From the NCBI GenBank assembly GCA_030674155.1, contig CM060327.1, forward strand, positions 19,767,855 to 19,800,354: a stretch of 32,500 nucleotides of DNA. The letters run 5' to 3'. Below are positions 22,261-32,120 of the stretch, in pieces. This DNA is from Stramonita haemastoma (taxonomy: Eukaryota; Mollusca; Gastropoda; Neogastropoda; Muricidae). Numbering within the stretch: position 1 is the first letter of the stretch; each line of letters opens with the position of its first letter. The notes under the pieces are model-generated. The model was not told where the DNA came from and made no database searches. It was given only the letters and a program-made list of their open reading frames with translations. A program made the translations under genes and the position numbers.

Positions 22261-22647
22261 ACACCTGTGTGCAATGGGTTTGTTATAATTTTGTCATCCC
22301 TCCAATTTGACTTTCTAAGTAACAAAAAAAACAATAACTGTAGGCAATGTCAAAAAACAATGCTGAAATAAAACAACTTTAGCATATTACTAAAAAACAA
22401 CCAATCCTGAATTATAGACTTTTATAAACGCCAACACAATGTCCAACAAAAGCGATGGTCCAGAGAAAAAGTGATTCAATGATATAAAGTATATAAAGTA
22501 CGCACAGTGAGGTTTACCCTTACAGTGTGTGCTCGTGTATGTGTCCAATGCGTGTGCATGTGCGTGGATGCGTGTGTGCGCGCACATGTGTGCATAAGTG
22601 CACATATGTGCATGCGTGCGCTTGTGTTATTTATTTATTAATTTATT
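22261..22647. other. Unique spacer with GCGTGTGC-rich end
   Basis: No gene. Irregular GTGTGC, GCGCAC and CATGCG alternating sequence lies at 22525-22622. Confidence 0.5.
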
Positions 22648-22652
22648 TTTAT

Positions 22653-22770
22653 TTATTCTTTTATATCAAGGATAATGGAAAAAGCACTCGTGTGCCTTTC
22701 TTTTGCTTAAATTTTTTTTTTTTTTACATCTAGTCCCTGTGTGTACGCAGTTTTGTAAATGTCATCGGTT
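22653..22770 (+). repeat. Dispersed repeat R3, copy 2
   Basis: Partner of 21373-21455. It contains an extra TTTTGC and poly-T stretch between the two conserved blocks. Confidence 0.72.
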
Positions 22771-22850
22771 CCTACCGGCACACAATGGCTACTCTTACGA
22801 AAGTGGAACAGGATTGAACATGTGCGCAAGATGTTCTGCGTGCATTCGTA

Positions 22851-22852
<2 letters not shown>

Positions 22853-22915
<63 letters not shown>

Positions 22916-23035
22916 ATGCGTGCGCTTGTGTGTTTATGCGTGTGTGTGCACGCGCTTGTGCGTGCACATGTGTGTGTGTGTGCACGCGCTTGTGCGCGCA
23001 CATATGTGTGTGTGCGCGCGATCGTGCATGCGTGT
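22853..23035. repeat. (GT)n then GCGTGTG/GCACGCG alternating tract
   Basis: Pure TG at about 22855-22914, then irregular alternating purine-pyrimidine (TGCACGCGCTTGTGCG appears twice). Confidence 0.92.
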
Positions 23036-23205
23036 GACTCCGGATCTTAACAGGGGTGATCCCTCAGTCACGATTTTACCGCGTTAGTGCAAGGAGGAAG
23101 CTGATACAGCGATAATAGTTCTTTGTGGGCCAGAGTGAAGGTACACACTGGGTTTTTTTCTTTCCTTTATATGTTGCTGGTGTTTGGTTTAAACATGGTT
23201 TTCAC

Positions 23206-23406
23206 TTAGTCCTTCTTTCCCTCCCCTCAGTGTGTCTTCTATTTTTTTTTTTTTTTGTTTTTTTTCTTTCTTTCTTTCTTTTTGTTTTTTTTTTTTTCAT
23301 ATCTTTCTTTCTTTTCTGTTTTCTTTCTTTGTTTCTTTGCTTCTTTCTTTTTTTTCTTTTTCTTTCTTTCTTTCTTTCTTTTCTTTCTTCCTCATTCTTC
23401 TTTCTC

Positions 23407-23442
<36 letters not shown>

Positions 23443-23443
23443 T

Positions 23444-23489
<46 letters not shown>

Positions 23490-23506
23490 TTCTTTCTTTC
23501 TTTCCT

Positions 23507-23537
<31 letters not shown>

Positions 23538-23956
23538 CCTCCTATTCCTTCTTCCTCCTTCCTTTCCTTCCCCTTCCTCTTCTTTCTTCCTTCCTTCTTT
23601 CTTTTTTTTTCTTCTTCTTGCTGTTTGTTGAACTTGGCCCTTTTTAACTGTCGGAGTTCTTGTCTTTTTTTCTGTCATTTTCTCCTGTCTTTCTTTCTTT
23701 CTTTCGTTCTTCTCCTTATCTTATGTTGCTGTTCACTTATGCTTTGCCCCCACCCCTTCCACCCCTCTTCTCTGTGTTATCTTTCTTCTTTTTTCTGACT
23801 TCTCTCTCTCTCCCCCCTCCTCCTCCCCCCCCCCGTCTTTCCTGCTTTCTCTTCTCCTTCCTTTTATCTTCCTTTTTTCTCTCTCTCTTCTCTCGTTGTC
23901 TTCGTTTCTTTCTTTCTTTCTTTCTTTCTTCTTTCTTTCTTTCTTTCTTTCTTTCT

Positions 23957-23988
<32 letters not shown>

Positions 23989-24530
23989 ATACGTTGCTGT
24001 GCGTTTACATATTATTTTTTCTTCTCAGTGTACTTTGCTTCTTTCTTTCTTTCTGTTCTTTTCGGTTTTTCTTCTTTTCTTTCTTTCCTCATCTTTCTTC
24101 TTCTTTTTAAAAAAGCAGAATTTGTATGTATTGCTGTGCATTTTCAAGTCAAATGCGAATACTTACGTGATTGAAAATCGTTTTTGTGAAGGTGGTATTA
24201 TTTATGTCACTCATCTTATTCTGTTTCTTTTTGTTTTCTTTTTTTTCTTTTCTTTCTTCTTTCTTTCTTTCTTTGTTTCTTTCTTGTTTCTTTTTTCTTT
24301 CTTTCCTTCTTTCCTTTCTTTCTTCCGTCCTTTCTTTTTTCTTTCTGTCTACCTTCCTTCCTTTCTTTATTTTTTCCTAAGATCTGTCTGTCTTTCTTTC
24401 GTTCGTTCTTTTTTGTTTGTTTCTTTCTTTGTGGCTCGTTTTCTTTCGTATCTATTTCTTTTTCTTTTGTCTTTTCTTTCTTTTCTTCTTTCTTTTTGTC
24501 AGTCTTTCCCCCTTTCTCTCTTCCCGTTTG
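23206..24530. repeat. Mega polypyrimidine (CTTT)n region, ~1.3 kb
   Basis: Very few purines on the plus strand. (CTTT)n arrays lie at about 23409-23530 and 23905-23987, with shorter ones to 24530. TCC, TTCC and C runs occur between. Purine-containing islands lie at 23630-23660, 23720-23760, 23988-24035 and 24112-24215. Open frames of up to 293 codons are purely Phe/Ser/Leu. Confidence 0.93.
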
Positions 24531-24592
24531 GTTGGCAATGACTGTGTTCCCCGTTCTTCTTTTTTTTCTTTTGATAAAAACTGTTAAGATGT

Positions 24593-24651
24593 ATAATAAT
24601 AATGATAAGAATACAACAACAACAATAATAATAATACATGGAATTTATATG
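24593..24651 (+). repeat. AAT/AAC repeat with R2-like start (copy 3, fragment)
   Basis: An imperfect AAT/AAC tract ends in TACATGGAATTT (24635-24646), the exact first 12 bases of R2, but similarity is lost soon afterwards. Confidence 0.5.
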
Positions 24652-24885
24652 TATACAATTAAAAATTAGATTAAAAACCAACTCTACTACTGTTGATTCC
24701 CGTATCAACGCTTTCACCGACCATAAAGGTCAACCCAGGACTGTTCACGGTCACCGCGTCGTGGGAGAACCACATAAAAGACACACAAAATGAGATAAAC
24801 TCAATACTTAAATCTTCAAAACTGTGATCTTGTCTGTTAACAAAATGCCGCGGGATGTATACGCCACACAGGCCCGTAAAACTAG
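24652..24885. other. Unique spacer
   Basis: No recognised feature. Confidence 0.45.
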
Positions 24886-25055
24886 AGAAAAAGAAAGAAA
24901 GAAAGAAAGAAAGAACAGCGATAAGAACATTAACACATATACACACACATGCGCGCGGGCCACACAGACAGACAGACAGACAGAACAGACAGACAGACAG
25001 ACAAAAGACACAGACCACACAGACACACAGACCACACACACACACACACACCACA

Positions 25056-25086
<31 letters not shown>

Positions 25087-25110
25087 CTAAACACACACAC
25101 AAAAACAACC
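24886..25110. repeat. (GAAA)n, (GACA)n, CCACAC/(CA)n
   Basis: GAAA at 24890-24914, CAGA at 24964-25003 with one break, then ACCACAC/CA variants to about 25110. Confidence 0.92.
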
Positions 25111-25331
25111 TACTATCCTTCCTCCCCCCTTCCCTGAAAACAAAAAAGAAAAGCAAAAGGAAAGTGAGAAGTTGGTGTCTTTTTTCAACCCCCTCCCCCC
25201 TCTCTCTCCTCTCTTTCCTCTTCCTCCGCCACTTGTGTTAAATTTGCGCCTACTAGTGTTTTCAAAATGCATACAGTTGTAGGTATTGTTGCACACTCGC
25301 GCTGCGCATCCCATCCCCCTCCCCCCATGGG

Positions 25332-25387
<56 letters not shown>
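25332..25387. repeat. (CA)n microsatellite
   Basis: 28 CA units, with CACAACCAC-type remnants after it. It directly precedes the SINE-like element at 25417. Confidence 0.95.
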
Positions 25388-25389
<2 letters not shown>

Positions 25390-25416
25390 CACCAACACAC
25401 ACACACAAAAGGTAAA

Positions 25417-25698
25417 GGTATCCCATAACTTATGTGGTCGTAGGGAGCGAGGCATCAGAGACATCAACTTCTTTAGGGGCCAGCATATTGAGGGCGTGCC
25501 CATTCCTCTCCCTCGCTGCTTTGACCTTTCCTGACCCTAAAGAGGGCACGTACCCAAGCCGAGTGAACTTGGGACTGTGTACGCCAAGGCGCACAAACGG
25601 TCACCCATCTACTTTACACGCTCGATGCTGCTTAGCATTGCTGGGGGAAAGCGAGTGGTCTGACCACTGAGCTATCCCATCCCATCACAAGTCATGAT
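25417..25698 (-). mobile_element. SINE-like element with tRNA-like A box and 5S-like boxes
   Basis: Read on the minus strand, the head GGGATAGCTCAGTGGTC holds a perfect pol III A box, TAGCTCAGTGG (25664-25674). Downstream, GCTAAGCAG (25628-25636) and GATGGGTGACCG (25598-25609) match, in order, the box A and box C regions of animal 5S rRNA as I remember them, about 4 bp closer together than in 5S. A weak tRNA B-box match (GCATCGAGCGT) overlaps the first of these. A 10-bp direct repeat AAAAGGTAAA flanks the element (25407-25416 and 25699-25708) and is a candidate target-site duplication. The rest is a SINE-like body ending ATGGGATACC. No protein is encoded. Confidence 0.6.
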
Positions 25699-25708
25699 AA
25701 AAGGTAAA

Positions 25709-26747
25709 TAACATCTTTGATGAAGGCTTATCCAGGAGCCGAAACTCGAATCTGGTCAGGCCAAAGGCATGGTTCTTACTCAAAAATGCCTAGAAATAAA
25801 ATGCTGCCATTGAAAGACATTATTTCCTAGATTTTTTATTTTTTATTTCGTCTTTTTAATATACTTGAATCCTTGCCAAGTCATTTCAAAATGATTAAGA
25901 AGTTGTAAGTGGTAACCTGCACTTGTTTTTCCTCCACTACTTTTTTTCCTCAATAAATCTTTTTCAAAGACGATAAACGAATCAAGGACAAAGTTTCCCT
26001 GATTAGAGAAAGGGACAGGAGAGAGGAGAAGATAGGGGGAGGATGAGAGTTCAGATCAGTCACTGGACGTGCTTGCCTTGCGTGACGGGAAGACGGACGG
26101 CCAAGGCTTGCATGTCACTGTCCGGGGGCTAGGTTATGAACTGGACTTTAGGGCCTGATCCTCTTCAATGGGTTCAAGGGGCCGGCCACACACGGTAATG
26201 AGCTAGCTTGTGCTCAGGTAGCTCACGTTTTTGTGAAGCCTGAGGTGGGGGGTTGTGTATAACCCTACCAGGTATGCACGTAGCTTCAATAAGACTATGT
26301 AAAAACAAATGGTGCTTTAAATTTATTATTATTATTTTTTGTTTTACTTGACTACTACTTTGATATCTGTCATCGATTATGGAACTTTGAGCGATTTCTT
26401 TCAGATCTCTCTTCCTTCCCTCCCTACCCCCCCAACTCACACATACCCTAAAGCAAAAACATCCCTCCCTAACAGCTAAATGAAAATTCTAAGTTCCAAA
26501 AGGTGTGGGTTATATTGACTATAGTAGTGAACAAGACTGTTCATCGGTTTAAGTATGCTAAAATCCATATCTTTTGGGGAAAAAACGAACCTAGCCCGCA
26601 AAACTTGTGAAACTTAGATCTTAGTTGTATGCTTTGAAATTAAGTGTTTTCTTGTTGTCGACATGATACATCGTGTGTGGAACGTCCGTTTGTTTTCATT
26701 ATATTTCTCTTGGAAACCTGAATCAGAATAAAACTGGTAATGGACGC
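25709..26747. other. Unique island of ~1 kb
   Basis: Ordinary-complexity sequence. I saw no A/B boxes and no domain-bearing frame. 26204-26225 holds a short GAGCTA...TAGCTC inverted repeat. Confidence 0.5.
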
Positions 26748-27065
26748 ATTGGCAGTACTAGTTAAAAGTTAAAGTCTGTCCCGAGCCATAAGGCTCATCA
26801 GGCCGGTGCTTATCCCGGTTTCTGTGACGTTAAGCGACTGAAGTCATAGACTCCCCCCTGAATAGGACGCCAGTCTATCGCAGGTTAACCCCCAACACAA
26901 GTTGGTACCCACGTTTACACCTGGGTGGGGTGAGAAAATAGCCGTAAAGTGCCTTTTCCAAGGCACAGCGCCATAGCGGAATAGCTGGATCGAACCCGCA
27001 ACCTTTAGATTACGAGTACAACGCCCTAACCACTAGGCCACAGCGGCGGCTATTGGCAGTACTAG
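26748..27065 (-). mobile_element. tRNA-derived SINE with 14-bp target-site duplications
   Basis: ATTGGCAGTACTAG occurs at 26748-26761 and again at 27052-27065, bounding a 290-bp element (26762-27051). On the minus strand the head has the A box TGGCCTAGTGG (27030-27040) and the B box GGTTCGATCCA (26986-26996), 44 bp apart as in tRNA. The anticodon-loop position reads CTCGTAA (CGT, threonine-like), but stem pairing is poor, so it is not a working tRNA. A conserved body follows, and the 3' end is TTAACTTTTAA-like rather than poly-A. Two unmutated TSDs suggest recent insertion. Such elements are moved by a partner LINE, and none is intact here. Confidence 0.92.
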
Positions 27066-27310
27066 CTAGACTTGTAATGTTGTTTCATTGTAGTTAAAAA
27101 GGAGATTCCAGATAAAAAACACAATACTTTTGTAGCACGCACGCCTCCCCCCCCCCACATTTTCGTTATGTTATTATTGCTGACTTAGATAAGCATCCCA
27201 GGAGATTAGATAGATGGTGCTAGTCTTTTGATAATCCATGACCATTGACTGCATTCTTTGAACAATGCACTTAGTGTATTTGAAAGAATCCACGACAAAT
27301 CACACCACAC

Positions 27311-27311
<1 letters not shown>
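27066..27311. other. Unique spacer
   Basis: No recognised feature. Confidence 0.45.

Positions 27312-27399
<88 letters not shown>
27312..27399. repeat. (CA)n microsatellite
   Basis: About 44 uninterrupted AC units. Confidence 0.97.
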
Positions 27400-27401
<2 letters not shown>

Positions 27402-27926
27402 TCATACTTTGTCCTTATCCTGAACCTGTTTCTATCTGCCTCTCTTTCCTGGTCTTTCTCCTCCCTATCTACCTGCCCTCTTTCTCAACACAGAACAGCT
27501 AAAATCATGTGTCATTTTAGATAAGAAAAAACACATTTTTTCCCCTGAAGGCAACGAAAAAAAAAACAACCAAAACAAGAAAAAAGAAACGAAGCCGGAT
27601 GTTTGGCAACGCTGTGATACAGCTCTGAGAGTTCTTTCTCTGTACATGTTTGTAATCTTCATCAACATTCAGTGTCCCACTTACCTTACGTAAGCGCGTG
27701 AGATTTGGGTGTGTTTTTTTATACTGATAGATAAATAGCAAGATATTTCCATCTTCATCCTGTACCGTTTTCCTGGTTACTTTTAGCTCTGCATGAAATG
27801 AAAAAAAAAGGACAGAAAAAGAGGATTTTCCTGGTCAATCTTGGTACGCCTGTGTGACTTTGATTTTATTCTGCACTTCTTATGTGTTTATGGGCGTTGA
27901 AAAGTTGTGCCTGTAGCCTATCTTGG
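27400..27926. other. Unique spacer
   Basis: Ordinary-complexity DNA. No gene was recognised. Confidence 0.5.
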
Positions 27927-28080
27927 GGACGGGATAGCCTAGTGGTCAGAACATTGCGCTCGCAATTTTTTGACGACCCGGGTTCCATTCCCATTCGAGG
28001 GATTTTTCGCCAGGAGTTAACATCAGTGCCTACTCCACTCTCCCCAAAAGTCCTTTTAAAAATACAATTGATGTCATTTT
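27927..28080 (+). mobile_element. tRNA-derived SINE head, probably truncated
   Basis: GGGATAGCCTAGTGGTCAGA contains the A box TAGCCTAGTGG (27935-27945). GGTTCCATTCC (27981-27991) is a B box 46 bp later. The anticodon region reads GCTCGCAA. The downstream body (TTCGCCAGGAG, CTCCACTCTCCCC) is short and unlike the SINE at 26762. I found no target-site duplication. It resembles the 25417 element only in the first 20 bp of the head. Confidence 0.8.
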
Positions 28081-28146
28081 AATGTCCACCATTTCCACTC
28101 TCCTTAAATACGTCTCTCTTGTTCTTAAACAGTTCCAAACGGAAAG

Positions 28147-28255
28147 GAGACCCCCCCCCCAAAAAAAAAAAAAAAAAAAAAAAAAAAAAGCAACAACCAT
28201 CACCCTCCTGCCCCCGCCCCCCACCAAGCAAACAAACCAAGACACCCCCTAACAC

Positions 28256-28318
<63 letters not shown>

Positions 28319-28480
28319 GCTGAAAAACCGCACGGGAGGGGAAGGGGGCAGGGTGTAGTAGTAGTAGAGTAGAGAAGATGAGAGTGAGAGACCCCCCAAA
28401 AAAAAAGCAACCACCCTCCCTCGTCTTCCCCCCCCCCCTCCCCTCACTGCCCCCCCCAAAAAAAAAAAAAAAAAAAATCC
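28147..28480. repeat. Duplicated C-run/A-run block around a (CA)n
   Basis: GAGAC, C10, A29, GCAACAACCATCACCCTCC (28147-28208) and GAGAC, C6, A9, GCAACCACCCTCCC (28388-28420) are diverged copies. (CA)n at 28256-28313 lies between them. A third C-run/A-run (C8 A21, about 28450-28478) follows. Confidence 0.8.
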
Positions 28481-28880
28481 AGTCAGAGGATAGAGGAGGC
28501 CTCCTTTGGGTTTGTCCATCCTGTCCTCGGCAAGTCATCTAATTACAGCCTAGGATGCCGTGCCTCAAGGTTCGAGGGACGACTCGTGTAGTGGGAGTCA
28601 GTCCTCTGAACCTCACTGTCCTGTCTCTCCCTGTCTTGTCCTGTCCTGTCGTGGCTGTGCTGTGCTGCGCTGCTGCTCCTTTTGTGGCCGTTTGTCCATG
28701 CTGGTAACGTAGATTTGACCCCTTGTAACCTCACCTCCACCCTGCCTCCCTCTCCTCCCTCCACTCCCCCACCCATTCTCCTGACTCTTCCAGTCAGTAC
28801 TTTTTAACACGTGTAGTTTCCGTAGAAGCTCTGTACTCTCCTGGGATAGCAGGGAAGTGTCTTCGTCCTCCCACCATCTT
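28481..28880. other. Unique spacer with CCTGT-rich stretch
   Basis: CCTGTC/GCTGTG imperfect motifs at 28616-28675. No gene was recognised. Confidence 0.5.
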
Positions 28881-29013
28881 CTCTCCCTCCCTCCCTCTCT
28901 CTCTCCTTCCTGTTCTCTCTCTCTGTCTCTCTGTCTTCTGTCTCTCTGTCTGTCTGTCTGTCTCTGTCTGTTTGTCTCTCTCTCTCTCTCTCTCTCTGCG
29001 TCTGTGTTCGTGT

Positions 29014-29086
<73 letters not shown>
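28881..29086. repeat. (CTCC), (CTGT)n, (CT)n compound
   Basis: TCCC units, CTGT near 28945-28975, then CT to 29086 with a short TGCGTCTGTG interruption near 28997. Confidence 0.93.
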
Positions 29087-29088
<2 letters not shown>

Positions 29089-29250
29089 CCCTATATGATC
29101 AGTTGGACATCAAAGATGGCATTGTAAACTTAGAAGAAAGTATTCTACACATAGTACAGAATCAAGATTTGCATATCATGATTTTGGGAGATGTAATGCT
29201 AGAACTGGCAAATGATCAGCCCAGAACTGAATCAAATGATAACCCATCTC
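29087..29250 (+). mobile_element. Fragment of a LINE endonuclease (broken)
   Basis: Conceptual translation from 29091 gives LYDQLDIKDGIVNLEE, then a QDLHIMILGD segment ending at 29192. LEE...DLHI.ILGD is the approach to the metal-binding GD-F-N-A-R-T motif of apurinic-type endonucleases in non-LTR retrotransposons. Directly after GD the frame slips: NARTG is readable one frame over at 29195-29209, so an indel lies in the codon after GD. That second frame meets TGA at 29213. About 55 codons remain of a domain normally over 200. CT tracts replace both flanks, so no LINE family can be assigned. Confidence 0.65.
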
Positions 29251-29311
29251 TTCTCTGTCTTCTTTTTGCTGTCTGTCTCTGTCTTCTGTCTGTCCGTCCG
29301 TCCGTCTCGTC

Positions 29312-29345
<34 letters not shown>

Positions 29346-29384
29346 GTCTGTCTCTCTTCTCTGTCTCTGTCTCTGTCTCTGTCT

Positions 29385-29464
<80 letters not shown>
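29251..29464. repeat. (CTGT/CCGT)n then (CT)n compound
   Basis: CTGTC and CCGTC at 29268-29345, CTCTGT variants to 29390, then CT to 29464. Confidence 0.93.
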
Positions 29465-29468
<4 letters not shown>

Positions 29469-29835
29469 ACGGCGCATGCACATGTATATAATGTAACTTC
29501 GGGGTTATGTTTCAATACAAGTTTTTTTTTTTTAAAATAGTGTTTTCCTTCCTCCCCCCTTTTTTGAGCCTCAAAGAAAAAACATTGTGAGTTTTGTGTG
29601 ATGGTGGAGTACACTATAAGCTATTAGCTTGTTGATGCTCCAGGTGGATTGTTGTATACAGCGTGTTTTCCTTTTCTGAATAAACATTAATTTGTTTAAA
29701 CTAATGTTATGATTTGTAGCATTTTCCTGAAAGCATTCTGGAGTGGTAGGCATAGTCGTATGTTAGGCGTTCCTGCTGGGAAAACCGAAAACTCCCCCAA
29801 ACTGAGGTGTAATTGGAATGTAAAATCGAGATGGA
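29465..29835. other. Unique spacer with an AT-rich hairpin
   Basis: 29683-29708 reads AACATTAATTT...AAACTAATGTT, an inverted repeat with one mismatch. A T run of 12 lies near 29522-29533. No gene was recognised. Confidence 0.5.
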
Positions 29836-29885
29836 ATGATAATGATGATGATGATGATCGTCGTCGTCGTCGTCTCGTCATCGTC

Positions 29886-29932
<47 letters not shown>
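29836..29932. repeat. (ATG)n (TCG)n (ATC)n compound with complementary arms
   Basis: ATG units at 29842-29858, TCG at 29858-29876, then ATC at 29888-29932. The ATG and ATC arms are reverse complements. Confidence 0.93.
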
Positions 29933-29933
<1 letters not shown>

Positions 29934-30595
29934 CGTAATCTTCTTCTACACGTATCATATCTTTTCTCTCTGCACACTGTCTTTTTAATCTTTTTTCTGT
30001 ATGTTTTATTATGGTTTTTGTTGGTTTTGTTTTGTTTGTTTTTTTTTAGTCTCATAAGTCATTTAATGAGCCTGTTGAAAAACACATACAATTACAGGCG
30101 TAAATGGTACATTATGAGTTTCTTCTTTACTACCCACCCCCCTCTCTGTCTCTGTCCTTCTCTCTCTCTCTCTTGTCTCTCCTCCTCTGTCTCTCTCTTC
30201 TGTATATATGTCTGTCCCCTGTCTCTCTATCATGTCTGTGTATCTATTTCTCTGTTTCTCAGTCTGTCTGTTGTCTCTCACTCTGATACTTTATTCATTC
30301 TTTCTTTCTTTCCTTTCCTGTTTGTTTTCGCTTTCTAGAAATGCTTATTATTATTATTATTATTATTAGATTATTATTATATTATATCGAGTTTTAACTC
30401 GTATTTTATTTTATTTAACTTTTACTGCACAGTCATAATTTACATACTTGGATATTGCTTCTTGGTATGCTTACTGATTGCAGTGGGCTTTGTTTTTGTT
30501 CTTGTTTTATGTTTCTTTCTGAAAGGTTGGATGAAAAAAGAATTACCCTCGAAAATAAAGTTTTGTCTGTTCTGTTCTGTCATGTATTCTGCTGT
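29933..30595. other. T-rich and CT-rich unique region
   Basis: CTCTGTCTC-type degenerate simple sequence at 30136-30285 and (TTA)n at 30347-30380. The rest is ordinary complexity. No gene was recognised. Confidence 0.5.
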
Positions 30596-30598
30596 GTG

Positions 30599-30645
<47 letters not shown>

Positions 30646-30661
30646 CGCGCGCGCGCGCGCG
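30596..30661. repeat. (GT)n joined to (GC)n
   Basis: GT at 30596-30643, then eight GC units at 30645-30660. Confidence 0.95.
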
Positions 30662-30900
30662 TATGAGTGTGTCTGTCCGTTCGGTGATGATGCGTGCGTA
30701 TGGTCATTTATTTTCTTCCTTGATGGCTTGCCTGGGTGTGCAGTTACTCGTGCGTGTGCTCGCAAGGGCATGTCAAGTTTTATGCACGCTTGTGCATTCA
30801 CACCGATCGTGTTTTGCGTCATGGCTTTTCACACGTATCACAAACGTCCTATCAATATATTATGCAGAAGTTGAAAGTTGAGCATTACCATAAAGAAGGA
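30662..30900. other. Unique spacer
   Basis: No recognised feature. Confidence 0.45.
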
Positions 30901-31200
30901 TGTGTGTGTGTTGTGTGGTGTGTGTGTGTGTGGTGTGTGTGTGGTGTGTGTGTGTGTGTGTGTGTGTTGTGTGTGTTGTGTGTGTGTGTGGTGGTGTGGT
31001 GTGTGTGTGTAAGTGTGGTGATGTGTGGAGAGAGAGAGGATGGAGAGAGGGAGAGGTAGGAGAGAGGAGAGAGGAGGAGGTAGATGTGGTGAGGAGAGAG
31101 GAGAGAGAGAGAGAGAGATGGATGAGGGAGAAAGAGAGGAGTGAGGAGAGAGAAGAGAGAGTGTGAGGGGGAGTGGTGTGTGTGGTGGGGGGGGGGGGGT
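30901..31200. repeat. Irregular GT, then GA/GGA purine tract, then G run
   Basis: TGTGGTG and TGTGTTG variants to 31018, GAGAGG/GGAGGA purine-rich to 31168, and 13 G at 31187-31199. Confidence 0.9.
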
Positions 31201-31344
31201 ATAAATTTGGCTTTCGGGGACAGGTGTGGGTAAGCTAAGTGATGCAAACATGGTGCAATGATGGAGTAAAGCTGTCTTCTGCTGGAGTAAGTGTTTCAGT
31301 CAATTCATCATTCGAACAGGATCTGTCGTGTTAGTTGTTATATA

Positions 31345-31468
31345 CTCTCTTCTCTCTCCTCTTCTCTCTCTCTCTCTCTCTCCTCTCTCCCTCTCTCTTC
31401 CGCCTTGCTCTCTTCTCTCTGCTCTCTCTCCTCTCTCTCTCTCTCTGCTCTGTTCTGTCTCTCTCCTC

Positions 31469-31499
<31 letters not shown>

Positions 31500-31530
31500 T
31501 CTCTCTTCTCCCCTTCTCCTCTTCTCTCTC
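31345..31530. repeat. Imperfect (CT)n region
   Basis: CT with CCT, CTG and CTTC interruptions. No long pure run. Confidence 0.92.
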
Positions 31531-31806
31531 GTTCGCCTGGTTTCATTTATTTACAGCTTTGTTGTCACATCATATATTTCTTTATTTGTGTATCTGCGTG
31601 ACTATTGCCCTTTAGTATGCCCTGATGCCTATATTCATTCTGATAATTTATTATACTTATTCAGGTACAAATAACATCATGTCTTTTATCTGGTATGAGT
31701 GTAAATATTGTCATTGTCCCACCACTCGATGGCCTATTAAGGTTCTTCTGTCTTTTGCTGTAGTTTTATGTAAATGTAAGTTTCTTTTGTCGCATAAACT
31801 TCTGTC
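31531..31806. other. Unique spacer
   Basis: A 90-codon frame (31625-31897) crosses into repeat R1 and has no recognisable domain. Confidence 0.45.
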
Positions 31807-31885
31807 ATTGCATTTGAGAGTAGTCCGAATTTCACGCAGAAAAATCTACCGTGACTTGAATTGGTATACAAACACAAATACCTCA
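31807..31885 (+). repeat. Dispersed repeat R1, copy C (3' end)
   Basis: GAGAGTAGTCCGAATTTCACGC and AAATCTACCGTGA align with 65-100 (GATCAGCCCAAATTTCTCGC and AAATCTGTCGTGA). It ends in ATACAAACACAAATACC, a possible A-rich tail. Confidence 0.6.
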
Positions 31886-32120
31886 AACACAAAATAAAGA
31901 AAAGGAATGAAAAAGAAAATGAACTATACCAGACTACTGCAACCAAATGTTCTTTTCACCTACTAGTAACTAAAGACATTCTCTCACCCTCTTCCCCTGA
32001 AACAACAAATAGATAATTAGATTAAAAAAAGAGACAAAGAAACAAACGAACAAATGACCAAACAGCAAAACAAACCAAAACAAAAATGAAGCAAGACTCC
32101 CTCCGCTCCACCTCCTTCCC
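31886..32120. other. A-rich unique spacer
   Basis: Degenerate AACAAA-rich sequence at 32036-32090. No gene. Confidence 0.45.

Noticed and set aside
23660..24541. Open frame of 293 codons, the longest in the window
   Set aside because: It is almost entirely Phe, Ser and Leu from a polypyrimidine tract. No domain, and no stop codons simply because purines are absent.
26960..27051. A functional tRNA-Thr gene
   Set aside because: A and B boxes are present, but anticodon and acceptor stems do not pair, and the sequence continues into a SINE body bounded by target-site duplications.
28857..29540. Open frame of 227 codons as an intact gene
   Set aside because: Only about 55 codons in the middle are protein-like (the LINE scrap). 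The rest is CT-repeat translation and the conserved motif is frameshifted.
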